Assembly (NCBI GenBank): GCA_037367405.1
Contig: JAZKJV010005753.1
Coordinates: forward strand, 806,001-870,000
DNA from: Ottelia alismoides
Lineage: Eukaryota > Streptophyta > Magnoliopsida > Alismatales > Hydrocharitaceae
Direction: 5' to 3'
Length of the DNA stretch: 64,000 nt
The translations under genes were made by a program, and so were the position numbers. Positions 1 through 12,899 of the stretch are shown in pieces (position 1 is the first letter of the stretch; every line of letters starts with the position of its first letter). A model generated the notes under the pieces. It was not told the origin of the DNA, searched no databases, and was given only the letters and a program-made list of their open reading frames with translations.

Positions 1-534
1 CAACAGAGCAAAGGGGCCAGATTTAGAGCTCTAGCAAACAAATATTTTTGATTTTATGCGAATAGGAATGGATTTAAATGAAATAAAAGGTGAGGCTAAA
101 CTATTATCTAAGCTAGAAATTGAAAATTGCAAAGAAAAGGAAGATCATCTGCCTAGAATGACTAGGATAAAACCATGCAGTGGAGGAACTCTGATGAGGC
201 TGGATCGGCTCGATACGTGACCTCTCCTTATCGCTGAAACCTTTGGCGAAACCCCTGTTGTTACCAAGAGTCTCAAGCATGACTAGTGCTAGGATTTAGA
301 GGGGTGAAGAGTGATCAAAGTCAAATGGAAGGCAGAAGCATTGTTATATACTGGGTTGACTTCGATCGAGATGTGTACTTGATTTAGACGATCATATATT
401 GAGAAAAGAAGGGTTCGTGAGAGGGCTATGATCGAGGTTCAAAAGTCATGAAGGAATCAAGCTAAATAGATGCAAGGAGGAGCATGGATAAATCAAGGAC
501 CAAAGGCCAAAACTATAGGCCAAAACTATGGGTT
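1..534. other. Unassigned stretch, probably decayed retroelement
   Basis: I see no gene here. It contains no ORF of note and no recognisable domain. It lies directly upstream of a chromovirus LTR segment. The equivalent part of the second LTR copy (about 2730-3260) does not align to it by eye, so it is either a more diverged LTR part or different retroelement sequence. Confidence 0.3.
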
Positions 535-867
535 GTTAACCACAGTTAAGGTATAAATCATGGTTTACTAACCATGATTAGCGATTTTCTAGAGCCTATG
601 AATACCCCTCACTCATTCATTCTCTAAAATTTCCACTATCACCACCACCCCAAGGTTTAGGGTCAAGAGGTCGGGAGAAGGAGAGGGAGGTGGAGAAGGA
701 ATGCTAGCAAAGCATTATCGGGAGAATGAGGAGAAGAAATGTACGATCCTCTCTTAGTTTGCTTTGTAAGCTAGTTCTTCGATTCATCTTCTTTTTTCTA
801 GCTTTGTTTTCGATTCATCTTTCTTTCCAATTCATTTTGTGTTGTGGTTCTTGGAGAAATCTGTGTA

Positions 868-1040
868 GCACCCTAGTTAGGTGCGGGCAGCTATGCACGT
901 CAGTGAACCTTGTGATTCATCACACTTTCACTCACCTAAGATGCGTGGTGTCTACTTAGGTGCGTGCATATATGCACGTCAGTGAACCATGTTATTCATC
1001 ACACATTCACACACCCGAGATGCATAGTGTCTATTGATTC
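868..1040 (+). repeat. Two-unit direct repeat inside the chromovirus LTR
   Basis: A unit of about 85 bp occurs twice in a row, each with a 'taggtgcg' start, 'tatgcacgtcagtgaacc' and then 'attcatcacac.ttcac'. The downstream LTR carries the same doubled unit at about 3598-3850. The duplication is therefore older than this element copy. Confidence 0.65.
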
Positions 1041-1104
1041 TCCATCTCTTGTTGATTGATTATATTATTTCAGTTTCGTTTTTGTTTTTCTCTAAGTAAT
1101 TTTT

Positions 1105-1322
1105 TAGAGGAAACTCTTTCAATTTTTCTTTTAAAAATCTATCCCGTATAAGAGGAAATTCTGCCAAAACTTTTATAAAAGTATGTCCCGATATAAGAGG
1201 AAATTCTGCCGGATTTTTTTGTAAAAATATATCCCAAAATAAGGGGAAATTCTGCAGAAATTTTCCGAGAAATATAACCCCGTAGAAGGGGAAGCTCTGT
1301 TGAAATTTCAAGAGAAAATATA
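1105..1322 (+). repeat. ~45-bp tandem repeat in chromovirus LTR
   Basis: Four clear units and one weaker leading unit follow the plan 'ccc.gtataag(a/g)ggaaattctgc', then T-rich, then 'ataaaaatatat'. Each unit is about 45 bp. A short minus-strand ORF here reads repeatedly 'AEFPLI', which is only the translation of the repeat. Confidence 0.75.
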
Positions 1323-1390
1323 TTCTTCACATTCTTCATGTGTTTTTAAAGACTTCAGACAACAACTTGAGAAGAATAAGATAGAGGGAT

Positions 1391-2725
1391 TTCGGATATA
1401 AGATGGGTTACTATATAACCATCACAGATTTTGTGTACCAAACACACCTGAACTGATGAAAGACATCTTATGTGAAGAACATTATTCTAGATTATATATT
1501 CATCCAGGATTTATGAAGATGTATATGGATCTTCATGCATACTTTTGGTGGTTGGGAATGAAGAAAGATGTTGCTGAGTTTGTGAATTCATGTTCCACAT
1601 GCCAACAGGTAAAATCTTCACACCAATAGCCACCAGGATTGTTACAACTCCTCCCTATACCGGAATAGAAATGGAAAAGCATTTCCATGGACTTCGTTAC
1701 AAGCTTACCTCAGACGACTGGTGGTAAAGATAGTATCTGTGTTATAATAGATCGTCTGACCAAGGTAGCACATTTTATTCCAATAAGCTTATCCTCCACT
1801 CCAGACTAGCTTGCTATTATATATTATACATGTGATCCACCTCCATGGTATTCCAAAAAGGTAGTTTCCGATAGAGATTTGTGATTCACCTCACACTATT
1901 GGGAGAACTTCATGAAAGCCTTAGGCTCACAGCTATGCATGAGCATAACATAGCATAAACAAACAGATGGTCAATCAGCACGTACGTTTCAGACTTTAGA
2001 GGATATGCTACAAGCATGTGCCTTAGAAGGGGAAAGGATCATGAGTGAAACATTTGCCTCTTGCAGAATTCACCTACAACAATAGTTACCATGCAAGTAT
2101 TTGCATGGCACTATTTAAAACACTATATGTACGAAGATGTACTAATCCTTTATGTTGGTGAGAGGGCGGGATAAGGACCTTTTATGATTCGGATAGACTC
2201 CAGGAGATACGGGAAGATGTAGACCTTGCTCGAAAAAGAATAATAACCGCCTAGAGTCCTCAGAAAAGTTATAGTGATACCAAGCGAAGAGACCTTAAGT
2301 TTGAGGTAGGTGACTTTATATTCCTCAAAGTATCACCTATGAAGGGAGTTCATAGGTTTGGTTTGTGTGGGAAGTTAGCACCTAGGTTCGTGGATCCCTT
2401 TGAAATTATTCAGCAGATTGGAAAATTTGCATATAGACTTGCACTTCCTCCAAATCTTTTGGCAACATATGACGTTTTTGATATATCAAATCTGAGAAAG
2501 TATATTAAGGATCCTGAGCATAAGATAAGATATGATGATATGCATGTTGGGCCAAATTGAACATACCTAGAAATACCTGTGCAAATACTGATTAGGGATA
2601 TCAAGAAGTTGAGGAATAAAGAGGTACCTCTAGTTAAAGTGTTGTGGCGCAACCAAGAGTTTGAAGAAGCCACATGGGATTATGAAGTAGAAATGAGAGA
2701 AAAATACCCATACTTGTATGAATGA
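1391..2725 (+). pseudogene. Decayed gypsy integrase with chromodomain (chromovirus, Tekay/Del-like)
   Basis: The reading frames give pieces of a Ty3/gypsy integrase in order. First is an HHCC zinc finger region ('YIHPGFMKMY' to 'CSTCQQVK', 1490-1620). Next is the first catalytic Asp in '[11 protein letters not shown]' (about 1680), then the second in 'VVSDRD' (about 1865). The block that normally carries the catalytic Glu (SERT) reads 'QSARTFQTLEDML', so that Glu is replaced by Ala. A C-terminal integrase part with 'GLCGKLAPRFVDPFEI' and 'ISNLRKYI' follows. It ends in a chromodomain-like tail, 'VKVLWRNQEFEEATWD', with a stop at 2723-2725. Several in-frame stops (for example near 1626) and frame changes show it is dead. 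The chromodomain targets integration to heterochromatin in this clade. Confidence 0.85.
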
Positions 2726-2860
2726 TAACACTATGTACTATATATATCTTAATTATACATGAACTGACGTTCATTCTCTTTAAGGTTGTTACGGTTTCAA
2801 TCCTCACTAAGGTTGTTATACTTGCATTTCAGGTCTCGAGGATGAGACTTCCTCTAAGGT

Positions 2861-5629
2861 TGTTATAATTGTAAAGCCTTGAACTAGGCCGTCTCTCAGA
2901 TCCTATATCATAAGATCTGACTTGTCAAGAGGAAACCAATGGAATTTGTTTCATGTGAATCTGACTTTGTCTTGATTCGATTTTCGAAAGGAAGAGAAGC
3001 AGACTTAATGTGTCATTAGTACTTAATGGTCATCATTAAGACTAACTAAACATGATTAAACAAACTAATGACGGATTGAGGATCATTAATGACCATTAGC
3101 GAACATTAATCAATAGTTAGCAAAAGTTAAGTGTGAGCCGTGAAAGTTAAATCATGATTAATAAAAGGAAATCATGATTAGCGTTATTAACGAAAGTAGA
3201 ATCTTCTGGATAGTTCTAACTTAAACCCTAAGTTTTGGCCAAAAACATGGCCAAAACCATGGTCCATTAACTGCGGTTAAGGTCTAAACCTTGATTTACT
3301 AACCGTGATTAGTGGTTTTCTGGAGCCTATGAATACCCCTACCCATTCATTCCCTACGATTTCCACTATCACCACCACCCCAAGGGCTAGGGTCGAGAGG
3401 TCGGGAGGAGGAGAGGGAGATGGGGAAGGAACGCTAGCGAAGCGCTGTCAACAGAACGAGGAGAAGAAATGTACGATCCTCTCTTAGTTTACTTCGTAAG
3501 CTAGGTTTTCGATTCTTCTTCTTTTTCTATCTTTTTTTTCCGATTCACCTCTCTTTCTGATTCATTTTCTATTATGATTTGAGGAGAAATCTGTGTAGCA
3601 CCCTACTTAGGTGTGGGCGGCTATACACGTCAGTGAACCTTATGATTCGTCACACTTTCACTCACCTAATGTGCGTGGAATTTACCGATTCTCCATCGCT
3701 TATGGTTCTATTCTTTCTTTTCTGCTTTTATAGTTATTTTGATGAAGAAATATGTGTAATACCTACTTAGGTGAGGACGACTTTGCACATCAGTGAACAC
3801 TGTGATTCGCCATACATTCACTCACCTAAGACACATGGTGTTTACTGATTCTCAATCTCTTGGTGATTGATTATATTCTTTCAGTTTCGTTGTTGTTTTC
3901 CTCTCGATGATTTTATAGAGCAAACTCTTTCCATTTTTCTCTTAAAAATATCTCCCGTATAAGGGGAATTCTGCTGAAATTTTTATGAAAAAATATATCC
4001 CAATATAAGGGGAAATTCTGCCAAAATTTTTTATAAAAATATATCCCAAAATAAGGGAAACTCTGTCGAAGTTTTCCTCGAAATATAACCCCGTATAAGG
4101 GGAAGCTCCGCTAAAATTTCAAGAGAAAATATGCTTTTCGCATTCTTCATGTGTTCTTCACGTTCTTCATTCGTTCCTCATGTTCTTGGAACGTTCTTAG
4201 CATTTTTGATATGAAAATGAAATTCGATAGTTTCAAGTGCTATAAATAATTCTTTTTGAAAATGAATCATCATAAAGCACTACATACGCGAGAGAGATCT
4301 CGATTAGGTAACGAAATCCTTCCTTTTGTTGTTGGATTTTCATATGAAATAGTTGAAATTTCTGATTTTATGTTCTTTGCTATGAAGAACCTTAATTTTG
4401 GCTATTTTTGAGAAGAATGAAAAGTTGCTTTGTGATTTCAACTAAAATAAGGTCTAAGCCTCGAATTGATGCAGTGGCTTAGAAAGTTAAGGTCTGTGAG
4501 TTAAAATGAGCATAAATACGAGTATATATACATATGAATAATATATATGTGAGTCTATAATAAGTGTTGAAGATTATGCAAATCGAAGACTTAACAAAAG
4601 AATAACATCATGGCATTTGATGTGTATTGAGTTGGATCCTGAAAAGGATGGTATCTTATGTCACAAATGACTTGGAGTAGAACTACAGATCGGTCATGCA
4701 ACATCTAGATTTGTCGGAAGGAACCCATATTTGTGTTGCCCTTCTTAGGTGGTACATGGTTGTCCTGTTATGCTAAGTACATAAAAAATGAATGATTTTC
4801 AACGCGTGGTATCGTGAGGCAATATATTCAGGATGAACGACAGAATATGTGATCTTGCCATGTGGAGACACAAGTGGTTCAATAGTGGCTAAGTCACTAT
4901 AACATGTATTTAAAGCCGCTAGGTTATATGGTTAAAGGTTAACCTGAGGTTTTAAGCAACCAGATCCTCAAGGATGGTGTGCTTATTTGTTTGCCAAGTT
5001 GGGGGTTTGAGACCCTAATTAATAAAAGAAAAGGAAATTGTAAGGGTAGTATTGAAGGAATTGTTGAGGTGACATGTGGCGGCATAAGCTTACTAGATCA
5101 ATGCGATCTCCAATCCTGAAGTGTCCACAACTTCGGAGTCCATATAGTGGTGAGGTAATTATCTGGACTAATCCCTGACGTGGATAGAAAGATAGGACTT
5201 AAACTAATGAGAAAGAATGAATCTTTTTGTGTTATCAAGTTTTGAAAAAAATTACACCTTTGTTTATTTTTCTCTTCTTCGTTACTTATCATTTGCTAAT
5301 TTTTATCCTATGATTTATGTAAAACCCAACAGGTGTCGGTGAACAATCGCAAGGACGTTAGCCATCCAGTCAGCCATAGTAGCTTTACTCTATAAGGTAG
5401 TTGGTAATCTTTCTGTGTATTTCCTCCAGCTGATGTACATGTGGTTGTAGTGGGTCAATGTATCATGAAAACTTTATTTTGTGAATGGAAAAGTATTAAA
5501 TACTTCTTTCTAAATATTTTTGTTTGCAGTTTGTTTCTAAATGTTAGTTTTAATTGCTGAATAAATTATTGTTGAGTAATCAGATCTGGTTATGGGAGGA
5601 TCCGACGACCCAGAATCGGGGTCGTGACA
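2861..5629 (+). repeat. Chromovirus 3' LTR
   Basis: The segment begins TGTTATAATTG just after the purine-rich stretch that follows the chromodomain stop. It ends ...GGGTCGTGACA, giving TG...CA ends and about 2.77 kb. Its 3260-4165 part is repeated at 535-1350. The exact ends are inferred from the position after the ORF and from the terminal dinucleotides, because no second complete LTR is in the window. I see no host gene inside it. Confidence 0.6.
3916..4132 (+). repeat. ~45-bp tandem repeat, downstream LTR copy
   Basis: This is the same array as at 1105-1322, with the same number of units and the same unit order. Unit-by-unit correspondence between the two LTRs supports their shared origin. 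Confidence 0.7.
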
Positions 5630-6663
5630 ATTTTATTATGGTTTTTATTTATTTTTACGTCTTAAATTGTGATATGTTACTTTTTACAAGTATAATTATA
5701 GGTATATTTACCTATATAGTATGTATTGTTATTTTATATTATATTTTATTATTTTATACATTTATTTATATATTTATAAAATAAGTAAATATACATAAAT
5801 ATATTTTTATTATATTTTCTGATATGATATGTACACTTAATTAAGTATATGCATTTATTATAAAAATTTGTATATGTGTAATTCATCTATGTATTTTAGT
5901 ATATCTATTTACTTCAATGTATTTTTATTGGCTTTATTTATTTTAATGATGTAGATGTGTTTAAATATCTTTCTCAAAACCATAAAATATGAAATAGTGA
6001 AAAATATAAGAAATAAATTTATTATTTTATTCTAGTATATTATACAATAGTGGCCTAAAACCCACTTTTTGCATCTTAACATCAAATTGAATGAAATAGC
6101 ATTCATTATATAGCTAATTAAAAGGTATATACAGTTATATGTGATTTTTGTGAATTCTGAGTTCATTTGGAGAAGATACAAATCTGTGAAAATGGGATTT
6201 TGTATTTTTATTTTGAGTGTAGAAGGCACAATATGCATTATTTTTACATGAAATCAAATTTGTATTTTTCTATATATTTTTATCTACAACTTTCATGTAA
6301 AAAATATTCATTTTAGATATAATTAATAAATAATAAAATAGTTCCCATATTTACTTTGTTGAAGAAGTTGAAATTAGGGTTCTTATTGTATTTTGGCCCT
6401 TATCTCCCCGTACTTTATTCCATATCGACCCAATCATTATGATGCATATGTCTCGGGGTTTAGGGTCTTTCAATACCCATGGTATTTCATTTTTTGCCTT
6501 TTTTCTTTATTCTTTTATTTTGGATTTCAATATTGTTTTTATACAATTTTTACAAAATAAATAATAGATATTATTTTTTGTAAAATAATATTATTTACAT
6601 GCATTTAGCTAGGGTTTAAAGGTCAAAATGAAAGAATAAAGGTGATGAAATGGAGATTAATCA
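5630..6663 (-). repeat. LTR-A: partial copy of the Athila-related minus-strand LTR family
   Basis: This carries the family's signature block at about 6399-6475 ('ttatctccccgtactttattcc' type, then 'cgac', then 'tctcggggtttagggtc'). It also carries the end block 'gatgaaatggagatt(aa)tca', which corresponds to the TGATGAATCTCC start of the family read on the minus strand. Only the 5' third of the LTR is present. It abuts the chromovirus LTR end at 5629/5630. Confidence 0.55.
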
Positions 6664-8636
6664 CTAACCTTTGCCTCTGTCAGACCACTAACCTCCTATC
6701 TTTGCCAATTTTAGGAGCTCGAGGCTTACATTCTCAGAGCTCAACGGTCACCTGTCGTTGGAGACCACCGCCCCACCGCGTCCTTCACCATCTCCACCAA
6801 ATAAACCCCTTGGAACCTTCACCTTCATTTTTATGAGCTAAAAATGCAGATTCCAGGAGGTAGGAACTCATCCAAGGTGAATCGAGCCTGAGGAGCAGCA
6901 CCAGCTTCTCTAGGCTTCTTCAACCATCCAGACCTCCTATGATGATGCTCGGAGCACTTTTTAGGGTACATGCAGCTTCAGAAGGAGCCCAACTTTATTT
7001 TGTGATCTCTGAGAGCCCTTCAGGTGGTCGGGAGACGTAGCAGCAACCGATCGAAGCGGGAATCCCCTCATGTTCTTCCTTGTTCTTCTCGCATAATAAC
7101 TACTGTCCAATCAGGGACACCGCTCTTGTTTGAACCTCCACCGTTAGATCGAGCAAAAACACAATCGTTAATCAAGCATCCAGATATCTAATATGAATGA
7201 TCCACCGTCGAAGTGTCATCGGCCATCTTGTGCGTATCACATGTTAAAGTGAAGAAATCCAAGCCATCCATTAGTGCGTTATTGAGTGTGCCGCATGTAT
7301 TTTGTACTTCACATCCCCCACCTTGTTGTGTTTATTATTTAGTACTTCAACATTCATACGTAGTGTAAATAATTTTGTAATATTTTCCTCAGACCCTTAC
7401 ACTTTTCATTATTGCATTTTGGTATAGTGCTAGGTCACCTCACGTGCCCATACACATGAGGTGCCTAGACATTATGCAACCAAACCCCTCTAGGTTTGGT
7501 TATTTTGATTTGGTCCAAAAACTTGAAGAAAAATTGTATTAATTTTTATTTAATTGCATTTGAGGACCTAGAAGTTGTTATATTTACATTTATACCCCTA
7601 CTAGTGCGTATAAAATAGAATATATTAGGCATTTTTCATGATTGACCCATGGACTTTATTTGAATGTTATGTAATACATTTTAACTTCTTGGAAACTACA
7701 TTTACATCCGTATGACATTATTTATTTTTGAGTTTTATTTTCGTTATTACAAAATACCATTATTCATCTAAAAATTATAGGAAAATTATATTAAGTGCCT
7801 AGAATCCTATTTCATCACATATATTTTTCACACAGTCGTAGAAAGTATTTTCACATTTATAAAAAAAAATGCAAAAACATGCCTATTATAAAATTCAAAA
7901 ACATTTATAAATAGTTAACCCATAAAAATTAGAAAACAATTTCGAAAAATCCCGAAAATATTATCTACATTAATATGGTTTCTACTACATATTCAAAAAT
8001 CTCTAAAAATTATAAAATATAAAATTTAAAAATGATAAAACCCAAAACTCCTTATGAAATTATTAAAAATGAAAGAAAAAAACCAAAAATAGATCTTTCT
8101 ATTTGTAAAAATATTAAATATTATATTTTATATTTTAAATTAGTTTTAGGTTAATATTAGACTTATTAATGTTTATATAATCTAAATCTATCTCAGATAA
8201 TTATGATGTTCAAACATTTGATATATTTATTACTTGAAAAACATAATAATTAGTAAAAATTCTATAAAAAATATTAAAATAGAGAAAAATATAAAAAACA
8301 TAGAAACATTTTGTTTTTTGTGTTTTTAGTATATTTGCATATAACTAAAAATATAATATCATATATATATATTAATATCTCTTGTACTACTTATATTATT
8401 TATAATATCACTATTATTATATATAGTTATATATTTTTATTATAAAATCAAATTTAATTTTTTTGCAATTAAAAAAAATACAAAAATAAAATATAAAAAT
8501 ATAAAAATACAAACAATTGAAATTCCATAAAATTTATCTATAATGAAAACCCACAAAAAGTATAAAAAGATATTTATAAAAAGAAAATAAATAGGAACTT
8601 ATTATTAATTATTAATAATAAATTATTAATTTCTCA
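6664..8636. repeat. Degenerate sequence, partly an inverted copy of the same LTR family
   Basis: I see no gene here. Part of 7100-7470, read on the plus strand, resembles the reverse complement of the central part of LTR-E. Shared landmarks are 'ccaccgtta/tgatc', 'gtattttgtacttcacatccccc', and a paired acgtg motif at 7439-7470 ('cacctcacgtgcc...catgaggtgcc'). The 7800-8636 part is over 80 percent A+T and featureless to me. If correct, 7.1-8.6 kb and LTR-B form a head-to-head arrangement. Confidence 0.35.
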
Positions 8637-11600
8637 ATGTTCGATACTATACCGTACCTACGTGATAAATGAGAAGGAATATGGTCGAAGTCGTGTCATT
8701 CCACAAGGTGGAAGGAGAGTCGTTGATGTGACCTCAAAGAAAATCTCCCAATTAATCAACAGATAACCCACATTAAGAATCAAGCAATTAAGTATAAAAA
8801 ATGTGGAGTTAAAATTTATTATAACTCTACAACAAAGTGTATAGAGTGTAAGCATATGTAGAGGTCGAACACTGGGAGTAAACGGGAGGAGGAGGCACAA
8901 GTAATGCACAAAATTTCATCTTTTATCTATTGTCCAAATTATTGTTTTGTGAGTTTTAAATTTTTTATTTTTGGTTTTATAATTTTGTATTTTCTTTTTA
9001 TATTTTCCAATTTTTATATTTCTTTTTATATAAATATAATATATATGAATATATATATATATATATTATAAGCACACTATAAGATATATATAGATACTTT
9101 AAGTACATAAATATGTAAAATAGTCAAAATATAGTAAATAAGATATTTTGTAATTTTTATATTTTCCTAATTTTTTGTTATTTTTCTTCAATTTTTGTAA
9201 ATTTTTACGTATTTTCAAGTCAAAAATATCACAAATAAGAAATTAATTAAAATACTAGAAATTGATTTGGATTTTAAAATTAAAATTATTTCGAAAATTA
9301 CCCAAATCAGTTTTAATATATAAATATTTATATAAATATAATTATAAAATTAAAAAACATATTTTTGGTATTTATGTAGATTTTTTATATTTTTTGTATG
9401 ATTTTGTAGCTTTATAATTTTTATCATTTTCTTTTTATATTTTTAGGGGTTTAGTTTTCTAAACTCAATATATAAATATATAAACCATATATATTTTTTT
9501 AGAATTTTCAAAATGTTTATATATTTTTTTGGTATTTTAAATTTTTAGCAGGGCAAAAAGAGAGTCCTTTTCATTTTTAATAAATATATAAAATGCAAAA
9601 AATGCCATTTAAAAATATGGGCGGGAATATATAAGGCATAGAGTATCTAATCGTATTTTTGTAAATTTTTAGGAACACAATATCTATATTTAATAAATAG
9701 ATAAATAGCACAAGAGCACATGTCCTAGCAGGGGCATATTTGTAATAAAAATAAACTTGAAGAGGATATGTGTGAAAGTGCTAACATAATAAAACATTTA
9801 TTTAATTTTTAAAGACCTTTTAACAATTACAAAATCCACTAGGGCATCTACGCAATTTTCCCATCACGTGGGACAACACGTGACGTGGCCTGGGATGGAC
9901 CAAAAAGCAAATATACAATGTTCATGTCAATTTATTGGACTAAATAATAATTACAAAAACTTGCAGGGGTGCCCCTAAAGTTTCGCCACATCACGTGGGA
10001 CGGCACCTGAGGTGATGTGGATAGGACCCAGATGTAATTTAAATAAATAAAGGGGTCTTTGTGCAAAATGTCCAATTCGTTTATAACGTTAACTTCTATT
10101 CACATGATTGATAATAAAATACAAAAAGTGTGGGGTTTAGATGTGCAATTGACCCCGTAATAGTATGCGATGGGATGACCGGATTCACTTGACACGCGTC
10201 ACTCATCTGACAACCGATGACATTTCACTGATGGACACTGAAGATTAGATCACTTGAGGTGATTGGACGGTCATGGCCGGGATCCATCCTACGGTTGAGG
10301 TTAAATCTGGGCCGCTAATTCTGATCCAACAGCGAAGGAGCACGATCCAAGAACATGGAAGAAAACTTGCCTTGGTGAGGTTCCTCTGGCCAAATCTCGC
10401 ACCTCCGTCGGGCCATGTTCCTCCAAAAGGTCTCTAGACATTCCTGGTGAGGTCCCCTAACTGCTAGAGCATCAGAATGGTCGGAGCTTCACTAGAGCGC
10501 AACCACGAGGTCGGAGAAGATGTGGTGTTCCAGGAACCTCTAACAATCTTCCAAATCATCTCCTGGAGCTTATTTATGTGCCAACCTACACAGGAAGGAA
10601 ACACGGCTCGAGGCAGTACTCCTCGACCAAAGATGAAGCTGTTAGCGTGAAAAATGAGGTGGGCAGAGAGGTTCGACAGAGGGTGGCGGAGTTGTACCTC
10701 CAATTCCAGATCCAAGGAGGAAATGGTTGAACGGAAGGGCATGGGGTGTCGAGAAAGTGAAGGGAAATGAAATGAAGATGGGAAGCGGGGCGGAAAATAG
10801 ACGGGAACATGTGAAAGCGTTCGTCGGAGTGAAGCTCCAGCAAACTACGAATTTGCAATTTCACGCTAAAAGGCTACGCTACGGATTAATCTAATTGCAT
10901 AATTAAAAAGAACGAACAAAAATATTTCTAAAATAAGTTAAAGGAGCATCTCATACCCGGTCGGTGGCCAAGGAGCAGAGGTCGCCGGCGATGGCAGCCT
11001 TGGGCGCATCTCCTCCTCCACGAGCCCTCGACACCTCAGGGGACTCCCCCTGTCACTGGCATACGCACTTAGGCCGAGATGCGGCGGCTCTAGGGCTTGA
11101 AGATGGCCAAAATTGCCTGGAGGAGAAGATGTAGCTATTTATAAACATTAAGGGATGCCCTTATTGACCGACCGATGGTGAAGAATCTAGGATATGTACA
11201 GGGGATCTAATGATCAAGCATGGATTTACAAAGATCACGAATCATTTCCTCTGAAGAAATTAGGGACGATGAATGGACATATCATGCAGGAAAATGGTGG
11301 AAAAGCAGGGAGTTGACATGTCTGTATAAAATCTGGAGCAGAGGGGGGGTAGACCTCGTGACCTGACATGCTTGGTCCACGTCGGGTCGCTACAGGACAA
11401 AATAGTCATTTTATTAAAGAATAATTAATTAAAAATAGTAAATGATTTTATTATTGTTTGAGTAAAAAATAAAAAAATGTTTATTATTTTATGTAGTTTT
11501 TATAATGATTTTTATTTATTTTTTTGTTATTTATTAGTAGTTAATTTTTATCAGTGTATTTATATGTATGTTTATCTATATTTTGTGCATTTTTATTTTC

Positions 11601-12701
11601 TATATTTTATGTTATTCTTTTATTTTATATATTTACAAATTATTTTTTTGAGTAAAAATGTATTTTTATTTTATTTTTATGATATTATTTATGCACTTAA
11701 ATAAATATATGTGTATGTTTTATATGTATATTTATAGGTATTTTACCAATGTTTTATATACATCTTTTTATTTTAATGTAGTTAATTGAATTTTATTATG
11801 GTTTTGTGTTTTTGTAGAATATAGAAATATTTACAATATTACAGAAATATGAAAGAATAATGAATAAAAGAATAGGTTACCCTTTTATTTTTATACACGT
11901 ATAACATAGGTATTTTGTTTATGTATTTACATAGACTTATTTTATTTTGCATTTTACTTTCGGTTTTATTCTAGTTTTAATATTTACATATGTTATAAAT
12001 AATATTTACAAAATTAAAAAAATAATTTGTAAAAATAATAAGGGATGAATAAGTTGAATATTTTAATCGGTATAATGTAAAATAGGAGTCAAAAACCTAA
12101 CTTTCACACAGTAACTCCAAAAAATTATAAAACCACTGCCATTAAGTAGCTTGTGAAAAGTTATATATAGAGGTTATTTTGATATGTTTTGAGTTTTTAT
12201 TTGAAAGATATGAGTCTGTGAATAGTGATTTTTTGCTTTTTATTTTGTATATAAAATGAATACTGTGTATTATTTTTGTATAAATTCAATTTTGTATTTT
12301 TATTTACATTATTATCTTCAACTTTCATGTATAAAATTCTTTATTTGATGAATAAATAATAAAGAATAAAATATGTATAAAAAATGCATAAATATTGAAT
12401 AAAAAGATTTGGATTTTTATTCCATTTTTTACCCTCATCTCCCCCTACTTTATTCCATGTCGACCAACTCAATATTTGACTTGATCTTGAGGGTTCATGG
12501 TCATAAATATTTTCAATATTTTATTCCTTTTTCTTTTCTTCTCTTTATTCTATAATTTTGACATTAAAAACCTTATTTTATATACAAATAATACAATAAA
12601 TAATGAATGCTATTATGCACAAATTGATGTTATTTACATGCATTAGCTAGGGTTTTATGGCCAAATTGATAGAATAAAGGCGGTAAAATGGAAAGTCATC
12701 A
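8637..12701 (-). repeat. LTR-B: old full-length copy of the minus-strand LTR family
   Basis: The low-coordinate end resembles LTR-E (a gagtcgtt...cccac block, then 'agttaaaatttattataact' at 8811, then 'gtcgaacac.gggag'). The middle is GC-richer (10100-11400) and has two CACGTG pairs or half pairs (9865/9877 and 9992). The high end has the signature block at 12431-12500 and stops at 'aaagtcatca'. The length of about 4.07 kb agrees with about 3.76 kb for the younger copies. No internal region is attached on either side, so this is a solo or fragmentary LTR. Confidence 0.65.
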
Positions 12702-12899
12702 CTACGTCTATACACATACATAACAGAGTTATAACAAATTTAGCCCTCATATTTCATTGATTGATTTGTCTATCTTATTCACAGGTTAATTATTGATCTA
12801 GTTACAATTTTCGTGAGCGGTAGCTCAGTGATTGCGAGTTTAATTTGTCAGATCTCATAGACCCTCTAAATCAGTATTTATCGATATACAATAAGTACT
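12702..12899. other. Short unassigned spacer
   Basis: Nothing recognisable here apart from a tRNA-like D-arm word at 12819-12842, which lacks the rest of a tRNA. Confidence 0.3.

Larger units (their letters stand above)
535..1350 (+). repeat. Chromovirus LTR fragment (upstream copy)
   Basis: This segment aligns by eye, word after word, with about 3260-4165. Shared landmarks are the 'ttaaccacagttaagg' type start, the phrase 'gagcctatgaatacccct', the purine-rich stretch around 670-700, the repeated 'gcacgtcagtgaacc' units and the block of ~45-bp tandem repeats. The similarity stops at about 1350 and is followed at once by integrase-coding sequence. The rest of this LTR, the primer site, gag, protease and reverse transcriptase are therefore missing, probably by deletion. 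Confidence 0.7.

Noticed and set aside
5554..5784. Hydrophobic 76-codon ORF spanning the LTR end, and similar ones at 11477 and 13509
   Set aside because: Phe/Ile/Tyr-rich translations of AT-rich DNA, without conserved homology between copies.
12819..12842. tRNA- or SINE-like word 'gagcggtagctcagtg'
   Set aside because: It resembles a tRNA D-arm or A box, but no B box, anticodon arm or acceptor stem can be built around it.
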